Source: Thalassobacillus devorans (lineage in GTDB: Bacteria > Bacillota > Bacilli > Bacillales > Halobacillaceae). Taken from it: a stretch of 64,000 bases of DNA. The translations under genes and the position numbers were made by a program. The stretch spans positions 351,071 to 415,070 of the forward strand of contig NZ_JAASRY010000004.1 in assembly GCF_011761345.1 (NCBI RefSeq). Reading direction: 5' to 3'. Below, in pieces: positions 43,873-52,592 of the stretch (positions are counted from its first letter, which is position 1; each line of letters begins with the position of its first letter). Below the pieces are notes generated by a model. The model made no database searches. It was given only the letters and a program-made list of their open reading frames with translations, and was not told where the DNA came from.

Positions 43873-44190
43873 TTATTTTTGTAATCCGTCAATGAATGTT
43901 TCAATCTCCTCTTTTGTTTTCCTTTGCTTACTGACAAAACGGCCAATTTCCACCCCTTTATCAAATGCAACAAAACTTGGGATACCTAGTACGCCATAGT
44001 CCACGCAAATATCCAGGAATTCATCACGATCTACATAGAGAAACGTGTAATCCTTATATTTTTCTTCGAGCTCAGGAAGAAACGGTTCGATAAACCTGCA
44101 GTCAGGACACCAGTCCGCTGAAAATAACATGATTACTTTATCATGGTTACGATACTCATGAAATTGTTCTTCTGACTTCAATTGTTCCAT
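43873..44190 (-). CDS. ytpP: Thioredoxin-like protein YtpP
   Basis: A 105-residue thioredoxin fold with the redox motif SADWCPDCRFIEPFLPEL (WCPDC at about residue 27, instead of WCGPC) and the cis-proline in GIPSFVAFDKGVEIG. CPDC suggests altered redox potential; a protein disulfide oxidoreductase of unknown partner. GGAGG precedes the ATG; it is followed by its own terminator. Confidence 0.94.
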   Translation of the reverse strand: MEQLKSEEQFHEYRNHDKVIMLFSADWCPDCRFIEPFLPELEEKYKDYTFLYVDRDEFLDICVDYGVLGIPSFVAFDKGVEIGRFVSKQRKTKEEIETFIDGLQK

Positions 44191-44319
44191 GTTTACACCT
44201 CCGGTTTCATCCTAACACAGCTTTGCCTATAATTAGATATTGGTTGCTCAGGTCATTGTAAATAAATGAATTTAATTCCTCTTTCCCCTCACAAACAATC
44301 AGCTCGATTTCTGCATTGC

Positions 44320-45351
44320 TTATTCATAATTGATTTTCATATCCCCTTGCTGTATCCAGCCTTTTTTTCGGAACCATTCGGCAATCAATAAACTTATTAT
44401 TGCAGGAGCAATAACATGGAGAAAAAGTATGATCCAAAATATATCCCAGCTGAAGCCCATCGATTCAAAAGTCATGATTTGACCAACAAAGCCACTGGTA
44501 CCCATACCTGCACCCATTGGGTTATTTTCCATTTTTAACCACACAGTGGCTAATGGAGCAAGAACTGCACCAGCAATTGTAGGAGGTATTAGTATAATCG
44601 GCTTTTTAATAATATTGGCTACTTGAAGCATCGAGGTTCCTACACCTTGAGCCAGCACGCCGCCAAATCCGTTATCACGGTAACTAATTGCGGCGAAACC
44701 AATCATCTGAGCAGCACCGCCTACAGTCGCAGCACCTGCTGCAATACCATCTAACGATAACATCAAGGTAATCGCAAGACTGGAAATCGGCGCAGTCAGA
44801 GCTATTCCTAACAATACTGCAACAATCATCCCCATAATAAATGGTTGTTGGTTCGTCGCCCATTTGATGACCTCTCCGAACCAGAACATGAAATTACCAA
44901 TAGGCGGACCTATGAACGAGCCAACCAAAAACCCTGCAGCTATCGTTAAGAATGGGGTTAATATAATATCTATTCGCGTTTCCTTACTGATTAATTTCCC
45001 AATCTCAGTGGCAATCAATGCTGTCACGTAGCTGCCAGCAGGTCCGCCAAGTTCTGCACCAAATGCGCCGCTGAATAAAGCAGCAAACATCACAAGCGGG
45101 GGAGCTTTCAAACCGTATGCAATGGCTATACCGATCGCCCCGCCCCATATTTTCACATCCATCGCAAACTCGCCCATTTCAATGAAAGAAGCAGACAACA
45201 TAGGCCAGAAATGGAGTTGTTCACCCAATGTTTTAATGATCAATCCAATAATCAATGATGAAAATAGCCCTAATGCCATAAAACTAAGGGCCGTTACAAA
45301 ATAATCCCTCGCACTTAGTGTGACTCCCTTTCGCTTAAAAAACTTTTTCAT
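44320..45351 (-). CDS. PTS-EIIC-like integral membrane protein
   Basis: A 343-residue membrane protein with about eight to ten hydrophobic segments and glycine-rich loops (GGPAGSYVTALIATEIGKLI, GAATVGGAAQMIGFAAISYR). It belongs to the PTS_EIIC_2-type family, annotated as a PTS IIC component, but it lacks IIA/IIB partners nearby, so sugar transport is doubtful. An alternative ATG lies one codon earlier. GGGAGGG precedes the start. The substrate is unknown. Confidence 0.82.
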   Translation of the reverse strand: MKKFFKRKGVTLSARDYFVTALSFMALGLFSSLIIGLIIKTLGEQLHFWPMLSASFIEMGEFAMDVKIWGGAIGIAIAYGLKAPPLVMFAALFSGAFGAELGGPAGSYVTALIATEIGKLISKETRIDIILTPFLTIAAGFLVGSFIGPPIGNFMFWFGEVIKWATNQQPFIMGMIVAVLLGIALTAPISSLAITLMLSLDGIAAGAATVGGAAQMIGFAAISYRDNGFGGVLAQGVGTSMLQVANIIKKPIILIPPTIAGAVLAPLATVWLKMENNPMGAGMGTSGFVGQIMTFESMGFSWDIFWIILFLHVIAPAIISLLIAEWFRKKGWIQQGDMKINYE

Positions 45352-45433
45352 CATAAACCCTCCCCATCATAGCAGCCATTTTATTTTACAAAATAATATT
45401 ACAAGTGTAAAGACACCAGCATAGTAAAAAAAT

Positions 45434-45460
45434 CCCCCGGCCGATTATTACGGCCAAGGG
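45434..45460 (-). terminator. Terminator of the lipoprotein gene
   Basis: CCC-GGCCG and CGGCC-GGG pair around ATTATTA, then TTTTTTTAC on the minus strand. Confidence 0.85.
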
Positions 45461-45467
45461 CTTGCTA

Positions 45468-45977
45468 TTAATAAGCGATTGAGTTGGCTATCTTCATCAT
45501 TTTTTCAGTATCTTTTTTTATCGAATCCTTTTTACTGAATGTAGTGACCTTCACACCACCAACTCCAACTTGAAGCTCGTACTCTTCTTCTTCATTTGCG
45601 GGAAGAACTCTTACATAACCAAACCGCTCCTCATTTTCAAATGATTCCAATAGTAAGTGCTCATCTTTTTCAGAAGCTGCTTCATAGTTCAGCTTACTGG
45701 TCCTTTCTTCTTTTGGATTATAAAATAAGATGAACGTCTGCTCCCCCTCTTTCAGAATCAAATTGCTCTGTGACTCTTCGGATACTTTCATGCTTTCGGG
45801 AAGATATAATGGAAATGAATCCGCCTCATGATTTGTTTCCATCTCGTTTTGATTGAAACTAGTTTCAGCGGTTTCACGTGTATCTGCGATGGCATCTTCT
45901 TCAGATAGAAGCATACTGCACCCAGTCAGCATCAAAGTAAAGAAAGCCAGCGTAAAACCTATACCCCTCTTTTTCAT
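45468..45977 (-). CDS. Putative lipoprotein of unknown function
   Basis: A 169-residue protein. Its type II signal peptide (KKRGIGFTLAFFTLMLTGCS) has a lipobox LTGC with Cys20, so it should be lipid-anchored outside the membrane. The mature part is acidic, beta-rich and without known motifs (EESQSNLILKEGEQTFILFY). It resembles DUF4367-type lipoproteins only in general composition; I do not recognise it. AGGAGG precedes the ATG. It is monocistronic. Confidence 0.82.
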   Translation of the reverse strand: MKKRGIGFTLAFFTLMLTGCSMLLSEEDAIADTRETAETSFNQNEMETNHEADSFPLYLPESMKVSEESQSNLILKEGEQTFILFYNPKEERTSKLNYEAASEKDEHLLLESFENEERFGYVRVLPANEEEEYELQVGVGGVKVTTFSKKDSIKKDTEKMMKIANSIAY

Positions 45978-46068
45978 GGATTTATTCCTCCTGATACTTT
46001 CTCTTTTACTTTCATGATACTATTCTTCAGAGTGATGACAAGTTCCATTTCATGGCATTCCCTCTCAA

Positions 46069-46097
46069 TGGACAGGACCATATGATTTGTCCATAAT
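46069..46097 (+). promoter_or_regulatory. SigA-type promoter of ytoQ
   Basis: TGGACA (46069-46074), a 17-bp spacer and CATAAT (46092-46097). Confidence 0.6.
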
Positions 46098-46140
46098 AGA
46101 ATTGTAGGAACTTCAGGAAATGAATGGGAGGAATTTAGTT

Positions 46141-46581
46141 ATGGAACTGACTGTCTATCTAGCTGGACAAATCCATGATGATTGGAGAAATGAAGTTAAG
46201 CAAAAAGCGAAAGAAAAAGACTTGCCCCTTACGTTTGTGGGCCCCCAGGAAAACCATGACCGCTCTGATGATATAGGGGAAGATATTCTGGGCAAGCAGC
46301 CAGGAAATTTCTACAAAGATGATGCCGCTTCCTCTATCAACAACTTTCGAACACAAGTACTGATGCAGAAATCTGATGTGGTTATCGCGTTGTTCGGTGA
46401 AAAATATAAGCAGTGGAACACTGCTATGGATGCAAGCGCCGCCATCCATCTTAATAAACCGACAATCATCGTACGTCCCGACTCGTTGATCCATCCTTTG
46501 AAAGAATTAACAAATAAAGCGGATGTTACCGTAGAAACTATCGATCAGGCTATGGAAGTATTGCAATATGTTTATGAATAA
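46141..46581 (+). CDS. ytoQ: YtoQ family protein
   Basis: A 146-residue YtoQ-family protein: ELTVYLAGQIHDDWRNEVK, the fold-typical FVGPQENHDRSDDIGEDILG, and VVIALFGEKYKQWNTAMDAS. The family resembles nucleoside 2-deoxyribosyltransferases, but activity is unproven. The ATG at 46141 has GGGAGG at 9 bp; an ATG seven codons earlier overlaps that site. Convergent with the DUF84 gene. Confidence 0.92.
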   Translation: MELTVYLAGQIHDDWRNEVKQKAKEKDLPLTFVGPQENHDRSDDIGEDILGKQPGNFYKDDAASSINNFRTQVLMQKSDVVIALFGEKYKQWNTAMDASAAIHLNKPTIIVRPDSLIHPLKELTNKADVTVETIDQAMEVLQYVYE

Positions 46582-46608
46582 ATCGAAATGAGTTTAATCC
46601 ATGCGAAA

Positions 46609-46640
46609 AACCCGGACAATTTGTCTACATTGTCCGGGTT
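46609..46640. terminator. Bidirectional terminator between ytoQ and the DUF84 gene
   Basis: AACCCGGACAAT and ATTGTCCGGGTT form a perfect 12-bp stem, then TTTTAAC on the plus strand and TTTTCGC on the minus strand. Confidence 0.92.
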
Positions 46641-46693
46641 TTTTAACGTGCTATAATTTTTCAATGGTAGTCTTAGGCTCTTTATTAGCAGTG

Positions 46694-47206
46694 TTATCGA
46701 AACTTCCTGTCAAATTCATATTGACCTTTCAATAGTTGGGTAATGTGAACAAACATATCTTTCCGTTCCACCATGGAATTTGTAAAAATCCCTATGGCTC
46801 CTTCATTTCTTCTTACTTCTCGTTTATCTGCATAATCATCCATTACATCGCCAAGTTCTCTGCCCTTTTCCAATTCCAACTTGATTTCTTCGGGCAATGG
46901 AATCCTTGCCCCACTTGCAAGATAAAGATTTTCCTTTTCATCTACAAGAGCGCCCCAATTACATAAATAGAGGTCATCTTCAATCTCCATGACTCCGCCT
47001 TCCAGGCCAAGTCCCATGACGCCTTTCCTCATGTTAGCACATTCTCTTGCCCTGTTAATGGCTCCTTCTTGTGTCTCTTCATCGGAAAAAGGTTGTGCAG
47101 AAACTTTTGATTCTACGTCCACCCCATCAACTTCAAATTCTGTAAAGACTTCCTTAACAGAATTAATTTTGGTAGGATTTTGAGAGCCGATATATATACG
47201 AACCAT
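46694..47206 (-). CDS. Inosine/xanthosine triphosphatase (DUF84 family)
   Basis: A 170-residue DUF84/YjjX-type NTPase, which removes non-canonical purine triphosphates. IYIGSQNPTKINSVKEVF (substrate loop), GAINRARECANM and GLEGGVMEIEDDLYLCNWGA are typical. The ATG at 47206 has AAAGGTGA at 5 bp; an ATG eight codons earlier lacks one. A short dispersed repeat lies 120-180 bp upstream. Confidence 0.9.
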   Translation of the reverse strand: MVRIYIGSQNPTKINSVKEVFTEFEVDGVDVESKVSAQPFSDEETQEGAINRARECANMRKGVMGLGLEGGVMEIEDDLYLCNWGALVDEKENLYLASGARIPLPEEIKLELEKGRELGDVMDDYADKREVRRNEGAIGIFTNSMVERKDMFVHITQLLKGQYEFDRKFR

Positions 47207-47326
47207 TCTATTCACCTTTCTATCGAACAATTACTTCTTTTCACTATACAACATACCAACCGTTCAGGTCTATGGTAAATAACCACCAGACAGCTTACAT
47301 TAAAAAACTCAGCTTGTCACCAACAA

Positions 47327-47384
47327 CTTATGGAGAAAGCCATAGACTTTTCTTATACTTCAATCCTTTAAGAGAGTTAAACTT
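47327..47384 (-). repeat. Short dispersed repeat, copy 2 (upstream of the DUF84 gene)
   Basis: CTTATGGAGAAAGCC ... AGTTAAACTT, similar to 7497-7548 with six extra bases in the middle. Read on the minus strand, TATGG and CCATA can form a small hairpin. Confidence 0.5.
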
Positions 47385-47398
47385 TTTCAAAGTACTAA

Positions 47399-47427
47399 AA
47401 ACACACAGGCGATTGGCCTGCGTGTTT
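47399..47427 (-). terminator. Terminator of ytoP
   Basis: AAACAC-CAGGC and GCCTG-GTGTTT pair with one mismatch, then TTAGTACTTTG on the minus strand. Confidence 0.7.
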
Positions 47428-47449
47428 CAAAATTGAATCATTATTTAGT

Positions 47450-48517
47450 TTATCCGTTATTTCGGATTTGTTCCACTGCATTTTGGTCGGTGGATTTAAC
47501 TAATTTCACCAATAATTCCTTAGCCGCGGCATAATCATCTACATGAATAATAGACGATGACGTATGGATATATCGGGAACAAATTCCAACAACCGCTGAA
47601 GGGACTCCATCATTCGATATATGGACTCTTCCAGCATCCGTTCCACCTTGAGAGATGAAATATTGATATGGGATATCGTTGCTTTCGGCTGTGTCCAGAA
47701 TGAAATCGCGGATTCCACGGTGGGTGACCATACTTCGGTCAAAAATACGCAGTAATGCCCCTTTACCAAGCTGGCCAAACTCTTTCTCATCTCCACTCAT
47801 ATCATTGGCAGGAGACGCATCAAGGGCGTAAAAAATGTCTGGCTTTATCATATTGGCTGCAGTCTGTGCGCCGCGGAGCCCGACTTCTTCCTGTACCGTA
47901 GCCCCTGAATACAGCTGATTCGGTACGCTTTCACCAGCCAATTCTTTTAACAATTCTACGGACAGACCACAACCATAGCGGTTGTCCCAGGCTTTAGCAA
48001 GTACTTTCTTCTCGTTAGCCATTGGTGTGAATGGACAGATAGGTACAATCTGTTGGCCTGGCTTAACACCGATGCGTTTAACATCCTCTTCATCATCGGC
48101 TCCGATATCAATCAGCATATTCTTGACATCCATCGGCTTCTTTCTTTGTTCAGGTGTAAGATTGTGAGGAGGGATAGAACCGATGACCCCAATGACTGGT
48201 CCATTTTCCGTGATCACTTGTACGCGCTGTGCCAGCATCACCTGGTTCCACCACCCGCCAAGCGTCTGGAAGCGGATCATTCCATTTTTAGTGATTTGTG
48301 TCACCATGAACCCTACTTCATCCATGTGGCCGGCTACCATCACTTTCGGTCCTTCACCATTTTTGACACCAAAAACTCCACCTAACCCATCCTGTATGAT
48401 TTCATCGGAGTATTTTTCAAGTTCTGATTTCATAAACTGACGTACCATGTGCTCATTCCCGGGTGCTCCAGGAAGTTCCGTCAAAGTCTTGAATAACGCT
48501 TGCGTCTCTTGATTCAT
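47450..48517 (-). CDS. ytoP: M42 family glutamyl aminopeptidase-like metallopeptidase YtoP
   Basis: A 355-residue M42 aminopeptidase, forming large tetrahedral complexes in its family. [17 protein letters not shown] (metal His and Asp), [31 protein letters not shown] (catalytic Glu pair) and [10 protein letters not shown] are the metal and catalytic motifs. It is a cytoplasmic peptide degrader. AAGGGG lies 11 bp before the ATG. It is monocistronic. Confidence 0.94.
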   Translation of the reverse strand: MNQETQALFKTLTELPGAPGNEHMVRQFMKSELEKYSDEIIQDGLGGVFGVKNGEGPKVMVAGHMDEVGFMVTQITKNGMIRFQTLGGWWNQVMLAQRVQVITENGPVIGVIGSIPPHNLTPEQRKKPMDVKNMLIDIGADDEEDVKRIGVKPGQQIVPICPFTPMANEKKVLAKAWDNRYGCGLSVELLKELAGESVPNQLYSGATVQEEVGLRGAQTAANMIKPDIFYALDASPANDMSGDEKEFGQLGKGALLRIFDRSMVTHRGIRDFILDTAESNDIPYQYFISQGGTDAGRVHISNDGVPSAVVGICSRYIHTSSSIIHVDDYAAAKELLVKLVKSTDQNAVEQIRNNG

Positions 48518-48659
48518 TATGTACCTAACCCCTTTCCAATATAATTACTATTTTACCGAAACTTCCGACTACTTTCTACTTTTCAAACTGCTTTTAGTTT
48601 TCATTGTCCGCAACATTTAGTATACTAATGGGAAAGATTACTTATTGAGGTGAATAGTG

Positions 48660-48974
48660 ATGGATTGGAAAAAAGTCGCAATTGCTGCAGGCGCTGGTGC
48701 ATTAGCCGGCTATGTAGTAAAGGAACAAGTCTTCAATAAACAAGGAGTAACACCTGAAAAAGCATTAAAAATCGCAAAAGAAGCATTTAAAAAACAAGGT
48801 CCGATCAGCGGATCATGGATTTACATGAAACCGGAAGAACTAACAAAAAACGGAATGGAATATGAAGTTTATCGTGGAGGCGTATCGAAGAGTCAAGATG
48901 GGGAAACATCCCAATACGAATTCTTCATCGATGCCCAAACCGGTACCATCGTTGATGTTGCAGAAGCAAATTAA
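48660..48974 (+). CDS. ytzB: PepSY domain protein YtzB
   Basis: A 104-residue protein with a hydrophobic N-terminus (about 5-20, AIAAGAGALAGYVVKEQ) and one PepSY-type domain with VTPEKALKIAKEAFKK and QYEFFIDAQTGTIVDVAEA. PepSY domains are thought to restrain peptidases; this is a single-domain form. The ATG at 48660 is chosen for GAGGTG at 7 bp; an in-frame GTG directly precedes it. Confidence 0.9.
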   Translation: MDWKKVAIAAGAGALAGYVVKEQVFNKQGVTPEKALKIAKEAFKKQGPISGSWIYMKPEELTKNGMEYEVYRGGVSKSQDGETSQYEFFIDAQTGTIVDVAEAN

Positions 48975-48977
48975 AGA

Positions 48978-49195
48978 ACAAAAGCGCAAGCGCCTTGCTA
49001 GTAGTGACGTTCGATTAAAAACGGCACGTCCTGTGCCAACATCGAACTGACCTGCATCCTGCAGGCCTCCGCCAAGCTTAAGACAAGCCTCGGCGTGACG
49101 TTCTTGGTCACAGAGAGGATTGGCTTAAGACCTCGAGGGGGTAGGCGCTGGCCGATGAAAGCGCCACGTCCTGTGCGTCGGAGCTGGATGAACAA
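48978..49195 (+). repeat. Structured interspersed-repeat-like element (bcr1-like)
   Basis: Starts AAAGCGCAAGCGCC and contains nested hairpins: GTTCGAT/ATCGAAC enclosing GGCAC/GTGCC, CCTGCA/TGCAGG, GTGAC/GTCAC and GGCGC/GCGCC. The loop CACGTCCTGTG occurs twice (about 49024 and 49165). Such elements resemble the bcr1-type repeats of bacilli (from memory). It has no credible ORF and lies in the ytzB 3' region. Confidence 0.6.
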
Positions 49196-49230
49196 AAGCC
49201 GTGCCTGGATCTCATACAGGCACGGCTTTT
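49194..49230. terminator. Bidirectional terminator between ytzB and ytnP
   Basis: AAAAGCCGTGCCTG and CAGGCACGGCTTTT pair around GATCTCATA, with T-rich tails on both sides. Confidence 0.9.
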
Positions 49231-49232
49231 GT

Positions 49233-50090
49233 TTATTTTTTATAGGAATAACGGTGTCGTTCTACCTCATCTATTTTCTTTCCATCTTCATTAAATCTAA
49301 TTGCCCGGTAGTAGGCATCATGATAAAAGGTGTACCACGCTTTACGTTCATATCCGTATGTCATCCACTTTTCTTTCTCATGAACCGACGTAACGGGGTA
49401 ATCATCATAGGCAAGCACCCATAATGGATTTTGATGGCCATGGGTCGGCATAATATCAGCCATGTGGATGAATTGTTCTTCTCCATCTTCAAACACAATG
49501 ATGGAATGACCATCACTGTGCCCACCTGTATGAATCATTTTTAACCCTGGCAGTAATTCTTTTTCTTTTTTGAACGTATGTACCTGGGACTCCACCGGTT
49601 TCCAGTTATCTTCCCAATACGTATTAGCTGAACGCATATTAGGGTGGCGCATTTCATTCCACTCGATTTCAGAAGTGATAATCTGTGCTGCAGGAAAAGT
49701 GGAAACCAACTCTCCATCTTTCCACCGTGACAATCCACTTGCATGATCAAAATGAAGATGTGTCATCAGAACTGTATCAATATCCTTCGTTGATAAACCA
49801 AGCTCTTGCAGGGAAGCATCAAGGTTTGATTCTTCCAGGACACCAAAGTTCCTGATTTGCTTCTCAGAAAATTTATCTTTACCTATCCCGGAATCAATCA
49901 GGAACCTGCGCCCGTCCACTTCCAAAAGAATCGGATCCGATCGGAGTTCAATTTGATTTTTGTCGTTCACCGGATACTTTTTTGTCCATAAAGGGCGCGG
50001 TACGACACCGAACATCGCCCCCCCGTCTAAATGAGTCACTCCTCCATTCAGCCAAGTCAACTTCGCTCGTCCTACTTGTAATGTTTCCAT
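49233..50090 (-). CDS. ytnP: Metallo-beta-lactamase fold lactonase YtnP
   Basis: A 285-residue MBL-fold hydrolase. MTHLHFDHASGLSRW (HxHxDH zinc motif), THGHQNP and GGHSDGHSIIVF are metal ligands. YtnP homologues degrade acyl-homoserine lactones and interfere with streptomycete signalling. GGAGG lies 8 bp before the ATG. It is followed by a terminator and preceded by trmB. Confidence 0.93.
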   Translation of the reverse strand: METLQVGRAKLTWLNGGVTHLDGGAMFGVVPRPLWTKKYPVNDKNQIELRSDPILLEVDGRRFLIDSGIGKDKFSEKQIRNFGVLEESNLDASLQELGLSTKDIDTVLMTHLHFDHASGLSRWKDGELVSTFPAAQIITSEIEWNEMRHPNMRSANTYWEDNWKPVESQVHTFKKEKELLPGLKMIHTGGHSDGHSIIVFEDGEEQFIHMADIMPTHGHQNPLWVLAYDDYPVTSVHEKEKWMTYGYERKAWYTFYHDAYYRAIRFNEDGKKIDEVERHRYSYKK

Positions 50091-50155
50091 CTGTTCCCCT
50101 CCTTTTGCTTACACTATCAAGTGTATCATAACAGAAAGAAGGTTTGGAAACGCTA

Positions 50156-50797
50156 TCACCCTTTAAAGGAAACACGGCAACGATAGATAGGCTGGCCTTT
50201 TCCAGAAAACTTTTCTTCATATTCAGTCGGAACATTTAGTGGGTCACTGTATTCATGAAGGTCAAGTTGTACCTCTTCTATTTGCATACCAAAGTGGGAA
50301 AAACTGACCAGAGAATATTCAAACAGCTTTTGGTTATCTGTTTTCAAAGTAATTTCTCCATCAGGTTTCAATATCGACTGGTACTGTTCTAAAAAAGTAT
50401 GATACGTTAAACGGCGCTTTTCATGTTTTGTTTTGGGCCAAGGATCAGAAAAGTTCAGATAAAGATGGTCCACTTCATTTTCTCCAAACATATCACGCAG
50501 GTCTCTGGCGTTTTCATTAACTAACCGGACATTTTCTGTCTCTGCCTCCAACACCTTCTTTACGGCACCGACGATGACACTTTTGACGCGCTCAATCCCA
50601 ACAAAATTGATTTCAGGATGCTGATTTCCCATACCGGCAATAAACTGCCCTTTTCCTGTCCCGATTTCCAGGTGCAGTGGCTGGTGTTGAAGGAACAGGT
50701 TCTGCCAACTGTTCTTGTGTGCAAAGGGCTCCTGCACAACGATTGCTTCATTTTCTTGCAAAAAATCATCAGCCCAAGGTTTATTACGTAAACGCAT
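50156..50797 (-). CDS. trmB: tRNA (guanine-N7)-methyltransferase
   Basis: A 213-residue SAM-dependent enzyme methylating G46 of tRNA. LHLEIGTGKGQFIAGMG is the SAM motif, NFVGIERVKSVI and the signature LNFSDPWPKTKHEKRRL are present. GAGGAGG precedes the ATG. It is 65 bp upstream of ytnP, same strand. Confidence 0.96.
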   Translation of the reverse strand: MRLRNKPWADDFLQENEAIVVQEPFAHKNSWQNLFLQHQPLHLEIGTGKGQFIAGMGNQHPEINFVGIERVKSVIVGAVKKVLEAETENVRLVNENARDLRDMFGENEVDHLYLNFSDPWPKTKHEKRRLTYHTFLEQYQSILKPDGEITLKTDNQKLFEYSLVSFSHFGMQIEEVQLDLHEYSDPLNVPTEYEEKFSGKGQPIYRCRVSFKG

Positions 50798-50982
50798 GAT
50801 TTTATTCCTCCTCTATCGTTTAAACTTTATCATGAAAACCTTGCAGGAGAAAAGTTTTTAACAAATATACAGAAAAACGGAGGATATCATCATTTAGCCC
50901 CTTATATTTACCTATACCATAGATATATACTTCTCGTGTCTACTCATCCGTTCAGATGCTCTTAAACCATAAAATGATACAG

Positions 50983-51010
50983 TTGGGCTGTAAGCGCTTA
51001 CTGATATAAG
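50983..51010 (+). promoter_or_regulatory. Promoter with internal cre for the 52-residue gene
   Basis: TTGGGC (50983-50988) and TATAAG (51005-51010) are separated by 16 bp that hold the cre TGTAAGCGCTTACT (50989-51002), matching 13 of 14 positions, with the palindrome TAAGCGCTTA. Binding there would block transcription. Confidence 0.6.
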
Positions 51011-51058
51011 ATAAATATCATATGATTCAAACTACAGACATGGAGTGAGTATTTACTA

Positions 51059-51217
51059 ATGAAATTACTGACCAGTATGATTGAGATGAGCGTTATCGCT
51101 GTATTTTCTGTACTTTTCACTGGATATGCACTTTTCATATATCCATTTGAAAAACTGACTCAACTTGTCAATCCAGAAGTGCGGAAGAAACAAATCAAGT
51201 ATGCACCACAAGCCTAA
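51059..51217 (+). CDS. Small membrane protein of 52 residues, unrecognised
   Basis: An ORF below the usual length cutoff: ATG at 51059 with GGAGTGAG upstream, TAA at 51217, then a strong terminator. The product starts MKLLTSMIEMSVIAVF, has one predicted membrane helix (about residues 10-29, including FTGYALFIYP) and a basic tail VRKKQIKYAPQA. No family is recognised. A promoter containing a cre, a ribosome site and a terminator make it a self-contained unit, likely repressed when preferred sugar is present. Confidence 0.72.
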   Translation: MKLLTSMIEMSVIAVFSVLFTGYALFIYPFEKLTQLVNPEVRKKQIKYAPQA

Positions 51218-51250
51218 TAAACCAAACCTGACATCATGATAAAATACAGA

Positions 51251-51288
51251 AAAAACTTGGGTTTCCTTTCAGGATTCCCAAGTTTTTT
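51251..51288 (+). terminator. Terminator of the 52-residue gene
   Basis: AAAAACTTGGG and CCCAAGTTTTTT pair with an inner TCC/GGA, ending in a T6 run. Confidence 0.9.
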
Positions 51289-51339
51289 GTATAGAAACAT
51301 CTTTTTGGCTGCAGGCTAATAGTAAAAAGGATGAATAAT

Positions 51340-51642
51340 ATGCCATTGACGACCAACGACCAATTAAATATATTATATGACTTACTGACTGAACAAAGCG
51401 AAGATGGCTGCGGCACAACGGCTGAATGTCAGCAGATTGCCCGTCTGGTACAATCGCTGCAGACCAAATTGGCTGACCCATCAGTTGAAAATCTTCAGCA
51501 CCATTTATCCGGCATTAGTGAATATAGTCAGCAAAATTATTCAGATGATCAATTAACCGAACATATTTATAGTAATCAAGCTAACCTGCAACAGTGGGCA
51601 AGTGCCATTGAACAAATCAAGGATTCCAGATCCCATGATTGA
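51340..51642 (+). CDS. ytzH: YtzH-like protein
   Basis: A 100-residue helical soluble protein of the YtzH family, with cysteines in EDGCGTTAECQQIARLVQ. The function is unknown. The ATG at 51340 has AAGGATG at 6 bp; the ATG three codons earlier overlaps that site. It overlaps the convergent ytmP by 26 bp, as in other bacilli. Confidence 0.85.
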   Translation: MPLTTNDQLNILYDLLTEQSEDGCGTTAECQQIARLVQSLQTKLADPSVENLQHHLSGISEYSQQNYSDDQLTEHIYSNQANLQQWASAIEQIKDSRSHD

Positions 51643-52429
51643 CCATCAGCTGCATCAGCGATTCTGTTCGCTGAGCGGCTTCTTCCACATCTCCCCTCAT
51701 CCGGTGCCATTGGATAAAAGTAAGTGATTGAGCAACTGCATACCAGGTCATCCGTGTATAAAGATTCTCTGTATCTTCCACGCCATACCTTTCTAACCAA
51801 GGTTTCCAATCCTCTTTAGGAATATACCAATGCAAAAGCATTCCCAGGTCCATTGCAGGATCAGCTACCATGGCATTATCCCAGTCAATCAGATAAAGCT
51901 GATCATCTCTTGATAACATCCAATTATTATGATTCATATCGCAGTGACATACAACATGCTTAGCCGCTCTCACTTCATCAAGTTTCGATTCCAAATAGTT
52001 GATGGCAATATATATTTGTTTCCACGGATCAATATTTGTAAAAAGCCGCTCATTTTCTTTAATGTCTTCTAATATATCCTCAGGAAGTAATGGGTGCTTG
52101 CTGATTCGCATCAGCATATCTAACAATTCGGAGGAATGATGTATTTTACTTAATAACTTAGCCACACGCGGATGCTTCATCTCCTCCTGCTTCAGTTCAC
52201 GGCCTTCCAGCCATTCTTGAGCAGTGATCACATCCCCATTTTCTAACCGTTTCGTCCATACCAGCTTAGGAACGATCCCTTCTGCTGACAACACAGCCAG
52301 GAAAGGTGAAGAATTCCGCTTTAAGAATAGACGTTTATTATTATTTTGTGCATAATAGGCCTCACCAGTTGAGCCGCCTGCTGGTATGATGGTCCATTCT
52401 TCTCCAAGTATATGTTCCAAGCGTTTCAC
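51617..52429 (-). CDS. ytmP: YtmP, phosphotransferase (APH/choline kinase fold)
   Basis: A 270-residue APH-family kinase. HVVCHCDMNHNNWML (catalytic HxDxxxxN, with HCDMNHNN) and LYLIDWDNAMVADPAMDLG (metal D) are present; it is similar to thiamine/choline/aminoglycoside kinases. The substrate is not known. The GTG at 52429 is preferred, as GAGGAA lies 6 bp upstream; a TTG two codons earlier is too close. The stretch 52430-52592 holds no supported gene. Confidence 0.9.
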   Translation of the reverse strand: MKRLEHILGEEWTIIPAGGSTGEAYYAQNNNKRLFLKRNSSPFLAVLSAEGIVPKLVWTKRLENGDVITAQEWLEGRELKQEEMKHPRVAKLLSKIHHSSELLDMLMRISKHPLLPEDILEDIKENERLFTNIDPWKQIYIAINYLESKLDEVRAAKHVVCHCDMNHNNWMLSRDDQLYLIDWDNAMVADPAMDLGMLLHWYIPKEDWKPWLERYGVEDTENLYTRMTWYAVAQSLTFIQWHRMRGDVEEAAQRTESLMQLMVNHGIWNP

Positions 52430-52592
52430 CTTCAATTCCTCAAATCTTTAAGTATTGCCGTGCCATAAGCGGTATTATAAGTATACATGATTTTCTTTAT
52501 GTAGCCAGTACAAGTTATTTCCTGTACTCTTATACACGTTTTATAGAATATCTTATTCTCCCGGTCGATTTCAAGAATGACGTACTGCGTGT

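Noticed and set aside
48998..49195. 65-codon minus-strand ORF after ytzB
   Set aside because: It is entirely within the structured repeat and lacks a ribosome site.
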